The notes under the pieces: generated by a model
Database searches by the model: none
The model's input: only the letters and a program-made list of their open reading frames with translations
Told to the model about the DNA's origin: nothing
Made by a program: the position numbers and the translations under genes
NCBI GenBank assembly: GCA_016840855.1
Contig: JAEORO010000069.1
Location: 1-64,000 of the forward strand
From: Candidatus Thorarchaeota archaeon
Lineage (GTDB): Archaea > Asgardarchaeota > Thorarchaeia > Thorarchaeales > Thorarchaeaceae
Direction: 5' to 3'
Length of the DNA stretch: 64,000 nt
Shown here: positions 60,991-64,000 of the stretch, piece after piece
Position numbering within the stretch: position 1 is the stretch's first letter
How the letters are laid out: the number at the start of each line of letters is the position of its first letter

Positions 60991-62343
60991 TTGAAGAGAC
61001 CTGATGTTGTCATTGTTGGAGCTGGTTCCGCAGGATGTGTCACTGCAAGAAGGTGTGCAGAGCTTGGGCTGAAAACACTTCTTTTGGATAGAAAACCAAA
61101 GGAAGAAATCGGTCAAAAAGTATGTGGAGATGAGGTTAGTAAGGCTCATTTTGAAGCGACAGGGATAGATTACCCAGAGGACAAAGAAATTTCATCAGTA
61201 ATTTCGGGAGCTGATGTCTATCCTCCCAACATGAAAAACGAATTAAAGGTCAGAGATTGGGCGGATTTTGATGGATGGACGGTAAATCGACTCATCTTTG
61301 GGCAAAGACTCTTGCGTGAAGCTATTAGCGCTGGAGCGACATTCATGCCCAATATCCATGTTGGAAGCCCCATGATGATAGGCGATCAGGTCACAGGTGT
61401 CCAGTACAAAGACCTCTCCTCAGGAGATTCAGTCATCATAAAGAGTAAGGTCGTTGTTGATGCCAGTGGATTTGCAGCAGTGATTAGAAACAAATTGGAC
61501 AATGCTCTAGTCGAGAACGACATCAGCAAAGAGGACATCGCACTCTGCTATAGAGAAATTCTCACCTTGAAGATGCCTTTAGCTGAGCCTGAAGTAGCTC
61601 GTGTCTTTCTTGGAGGCGAAATTGCACCAAAAGGGTATGGCTGGATTTTTCCGAAGGGTGCAAAAGTAGTTAATGCAGGCATTGGTATAACTGGAGGAGA
61701 TGGTCGAGGCTCGCCCAAATCACATTTTGTGAAGTTTAAAGAAACCTATCCACTTCTTTTTGGGACTAAGGTGATTGATGGAAAAGGAGGCGCAGTGCCA
61801 GTTCGACGACCACTAAAGAGTCTAGTTGGAGATGGTATTGCTTTTGTTGGAGATGCAGCATTACAAGTCAATCCAATCCATGGTGGTGGGATAGGAGCTG
61901 GAATGAGAGCGGGAATAATCCTAGGTGAAGTAGTACGAGGTGCGATAGCTAGAAGGGATGTTTCTGCAAATGGACTTTGGTCATATAACACAAGATATCT
62001 CTCGAGTTTTGGTCAAAGGCTTGCATCACTTGAAATCTTCAGGAGACTCCTCCAAAGTGTTTCTGATGAAGATATGGACTTTGGTTTCGAACGGAAACTC
62101 TTGGAAGCAGAGGACCTGATGGCTGCAAATCGTGGTGATGGTTTCTCACTTAGTATCGTTGATAAATTAAAGAGAGTAAAAAGAGGAGCAGGTAGAATTT
62201 CACTCTTAATCAAATTACAAAAAGCTGCGGGATTGATGAAGAAAATGAATAAAGCATACAGCAACTACCCTAACAGCCCTGACAAACTTGATAGCTGGGA
62301 AAAAACTGTTCTAGATATTATTGAATCAGCTAATTTCGAATAG
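60991..62343 (+). CDS. Geranylgeranyl reductase family protein
   Basis: 450 residues. FAD-binding VVIVGAGSAGCVTARRCAELGLKTLLLDRKP, the QKVCGDEVS redox/structural Cys motif, the VVDASGFAAVIR and GIAFVGDAALQVNPIHGGGIGAGMRAG loops. Reduces double bonds of isoprenoid chains in archaeal ether lipids. Starts with TTG 60991, divergent from purA by 106 bases. Followed by a perfect hairpin. Confidence 0.87.
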   Translation: MKRPDVVIVGAGSAGCVTARRCAELGLKTLLLDRKPKEEIGQKVCGDEVSKAHFEATGIDYPEDKEISSVISGADVYPPNMKNELKVRDWADFDGWTVNRLIFGQRLLREAISAGATFMPNIHVGSPMMIGDQVTGVQYKDLSSGDSVIIKSKVVVDASGFAAVIRNKLDNALVENDISKEDIALCYREILTLKMPLAEPEVARVFLGGEIAPKGYGWIFPKGAKVVNAGIGITGGDGRGSPKSHFVKFKETYPLLFGTKVIDGKGGAVPVRRPLKSLVGDGIAFVGDAALQVNPIHGGGIGAGMRAGIILGEVVRGAIARRDVSANGLWSYNTRYLSSFGQRLASLEIFRRLLQSVSDEDMDFGFERKLLEAEDLMAANRGDGFSLSIVDKLKRVKRGAGRISLLIKLQKAAGLMKKMNKAYSNYPNSPDKLDSWEKTVLDIIESANFE

Positions 62344-62352
62344 AGAAAGGTG

Positions 62353-62373
62353 GATGGTCTCTGGGAGACCATC
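62353..62373. terminator. Hairpin between convergent GGR and radA genes
   Basis: GATGGTCTC and GAGACCATC form a perfect 9-bp stem around TGG. It lies 9 bases past the reductase stop and 13 before the radA stop. T-runs are weak on both strands, so it may serve as a bidirectional terminator or mRNA-end structure. Confidence 0.55.
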
Positions 62374-62386
62374 AATACTTCTATGA

Positions 62387-63442
62387 TCAAACGTCACGAA
62401 TGCCTTCTTTCAAGACGGTGAATACCGCTTCACCTTCAGGAAGATTAGGCGAGTCTACAAGACGACAGATCCTTCGTTCGCCCTTTGACTTTCTGAGATA
62501 GCAGCGGGTTTGAGGTACATGTGCAAGTACATGTCCACCTACTGGAGCGGTTGGATCTCCAAAGAAAGCATCAGGTCGAGACATCACTTGATTTGTGATG
62601 TAAACAGCCATGTTGTTAATCTCTGCGCCTCGCTGAAGATGGTGCAGATGCTTGTTTAACTTCTGCTGCCTTGCTGCAAGAGTGCCTCTACCGGTATATT
62701 CTGCTCTGAAATGACTTGTGACTGAGTCTACGACTAGCAACTTGGCATTGTGCTCAGTAGCCATTTCCATGGCTTGATCACAAAGTAGGATCTGATGATC
62801 TGAATTATAGGCACGAGCCCATACGACATTCTTCAGAACTTTTGCACTATCCATTCCATATGCTTCAGCCATGTCAACAAGACGTTCTGGTCGAAAGGTA
62901 CCTTCAGTGTCAACGTAGATGGCTTTTGCATTCAATCCACCATCTTCAGGCAAGCGTTGTATATTTACGCATAATTGATGCGCCATTTGAGTCTTTCCAG
63001 ATCTGAAAGAACCATACATCTCAGTAATAGATTGTGTTTCAATGCCGCCACCAAACAATTCATCGAGAGCTTTCGATCCTGTTGAAATTCTACCAGCAGT
63101 TCTTCGGCGTTCGAGAAGAAGGTCCGCTGTTTCGAAACCGATATCCAGCATCTCACGAGCTGCTTTGATAATCTTCGTAGCAGTCGTTTCACCAATTGAT
63201 CCTGCAGCAGCAAGTTCACCTGGTGATGCAACAGCGATTGCTTCAACATTCTTATAGCCGGACTCAGCTAGACGTTTTCCAATAGCTGGACCTACACCCG
63301 GAAGATCAGTGACTTCAATGCCTGAAACGCTGGAGTCATCTCCTCCGGAGTCTTCTAATGTTTCTTCTTCAGTTCCTTCAAATTCCTCGTAATCCATTTC
63401 CTCGTCGTCGTGTTCTTCATCTGCTGCCTTCTTTGGTGACAA
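62387..63442 (-). CDS. radA: DNA repair and recombination protein RadA
   Basis: 351 residues. An acidic, low-complexity tail (about 1-40) comes before the helix-hairpin-helix domain (VTDLPGVGPAIGKRLAESGYKNV) and the RecA core with Walker A MYGSFRSGKTQ (usual form GEFGSGKTQ), VDTEGTFRPERL, Walker B LLVVDSVTSHFRAEY and the L2 region. Forms nucleoprotein filaments for strand exchange. Starts with TTG 63442 behind GGGAGG. A TATA-like element lies upstream. Confidence 0.93.
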   Translation of the reverse strand: MSPKKAADEEHDDEEMDYEEFEGTEEETLEDSGGDDSSVSGIEVTDLPGVGPAIGKRLAESGYKNVEAIAVASPGELAAAGSIGETTATKIIKAAREMLDIGFETADLLLERRRTAGRISTGSKALDELFGGGIETQSITEMYGSFRSGKTQMAHQLCVNIQRLPEDGGLNAKAIYVDTEGTFRPERLVDMAEAYGMDSAKVLKNVVWARAYNSDHQILLCDQAMEMATEHNAKLLVVDSVTSHFRAEYTGRGTLAARQQKLNKHLHHLQRGAEINNMAVYITNQVMSRPDAFFGDPTAPVGGHVLAHVPQTRCYLRKSKGERRICRLVDSPNLPEGEAVFTVLKEGIRDV

Positions 63443-63644
63443 ATAGAAGACCTCCCATTATCACTCAACTTTGATCTTCAGATTTTGTTGAGTATCTAGA
63501 CGTGATAGTGTTGATTCACTGAGTATAAAAATAGCACTAGTGAACAGACCGAGTGATTAGACTATAACACTTCTAAAGAAGTTGACTCTATATACATCAA
63601 TCATTCCTAGATTCGTTACAATAATGATGTAATAGTAATCAGTT

Positions 63645-63971
63645 TCAACCACGCGTTAATGTGACAAGAATAAACTCTTCTTGAGGAGCGATTCGAATTC
63701 CACCCATGTTTGTTTGTATCTGAATGAATGCTAACTCTCCGCCTTCTTTAACACCTCTGACTATCTCCCAAGTCTTGCCAATCAATGCGCTTAGAAGTGC
63801 AGAAATTTCTTCGGCACGCTCTAGCGTAACACCCCAAGTGTTTATGGGAAATCCTTCAGGGCTTATGAATAATGCAGCATAGACATCTGGAAACTTGCTT
63901 GTAATATTTTGAATAATCCTCTCGAATATTTCACGCTTTGGCATTGCTGGCATGTTTTTGTACACATCCAT
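63645..63971 (-). CDS. Roadblock/LC7 domain protein, possibly extending past the window
   Basis: 108 residues from the first ATG in the window. Helix KREIFERIIQNITSKFPD, strand VYAALFISPEGFPINTW, helix RAEEISALLSALIGKTWEIV and strands LAFIQIQTNMGGIRI and EFILVTLT give the roadblock fold. The frame stays open from 63971 to the window end, so the true start may lie beyond. The third roadblock protein in the window, near radA. Confidence 0.78.
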   Translation of the reverse strand: MDVYKNMPAMPKREIFERIIQNITSKFPDVYAALFISPEGFPINTWGVTLERAEEISALLSALIGKTWEIVRGVKEGGELAFIQIQTNMGGIRIAPQEEFILVTLTRG

Positions 63972-64000
63972 AGCAGTTTCTGGGTGTTCTGTATCTGAAA

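Noticed and set aside
60885-61043. N-terminal extension of the purA ORF in the track
   Set aside because: It overlaps the divergent reductase gene; the P-loop begins just after ATG 60884, as in all purA proteins.
1-64000. tRNA genes, CRISPR arrays, IS elements and integrases
   Set aside because: No TTCGA/TTCAA T-loop context with a cloverleaf, no regularly spaced repeats and no transposase or integrase ORF were seen. The Cas4-like pair has no cas neighbours.

Overview
The window reads as chromosomal DNA of an Asgard archaeon. No tRNA or rRNA is present to place it further; a Thorarchaeia-like lineage is a guess. The archaeal signs are aRF1, RadA, a short archaeal PheT, a geranylgeranyl reductase for ether lipids, DUF99, TATA-like promoters, and GGTGA ribosome-binding sites beside frequent GTG and TTG starts. 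The Asgard signs are three roadblock/LC7 proteins, two Ras/Rab-like small GTPases, a HARE-HTH protein, a DedA/VTT membrane protein and a site-1-protease-like subtilase. Genes are dense and often converge with overlaps of a few bases. No IS element, phage gene, CRISPR array or integrase was seen.

Regions. (1) 1-5.8 kb: the 5' part of glmS, a double winged-helix regulator with a strong operator-like inverted repeat, two roadblock proteins, an orphan BMP-type binding protein, an HD phosphohydrolase and DUF99. (2) 5.7-15.5 kb: a membrane-anchored subtilase with an S1P-like C-terminal region, a CPBP (CAAX-type) protease, dodecin, an orphan ABC-2 permease, an AlkA/OGG-like glycosylase, a soluble gingipain-like (C25) caspase-fold protein, a HAD phosphatase, a DegT-type sugar aminotransferase and DUF2085. 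(3) 15.8-29.2 kb: a tungsten aldehyde:ferredoxin oxidoreductase with its ferredoxin, an F420/flavin LLM oxidoreductase, MFS and APC transporters, an Asp/hydantoin racemase, two DUF917 proteins, a nucleotidyltransferase, a phosphoesterase and two unrecognised proteins.

(4) 29.4-46.4 kb: a HARE-HTH/Mrr-like protein and a MoaD-like protein, then catabolic genes. These include two GlcD/GlcF-type FAD plus Fe-S modules (one with tandem GlcD copies behind an SCP2 protein), a UroD-type methyltransferase, RraA with an ATC-hydrolase-like protein, and an aminotransferase. A same-strand run of glycyl-radical dehydratase, KDG kinase and KDPG aldolase looks like an anaerobic sugar-acid route ending in pyruvate and glyceraldehyde-3-phosphate.

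(5) 46.5-64 kb: an OB-fold protein with an RGG tail, a structured GC-rich non-coding stretch, inositol-phosphate synthase, CpXC, VTT, a Cas4/RecB-like nuclease apparently split over two adjacent membrane proteins, aRF1 without the usual minidomain, pheST, a small-GTPase/CBS/coiled-coil cluster, purA, geranylgeranyl reductase, radA and a third roadblock protein.

The best candidates for something undescribed are the split membrane Cas4-like pair (50.35-51.29 kb), the glycyl-radical/KDPG route (37.06-41.1 kb), the S1P-like subtilase and C25 protein (5.75-13.1 kb), the structured RNA locus (47.17-47.43 kb), and the GTPase cluster (56.5-59.6 kb). All assignments come from reading motifs by eye; no database search was run.
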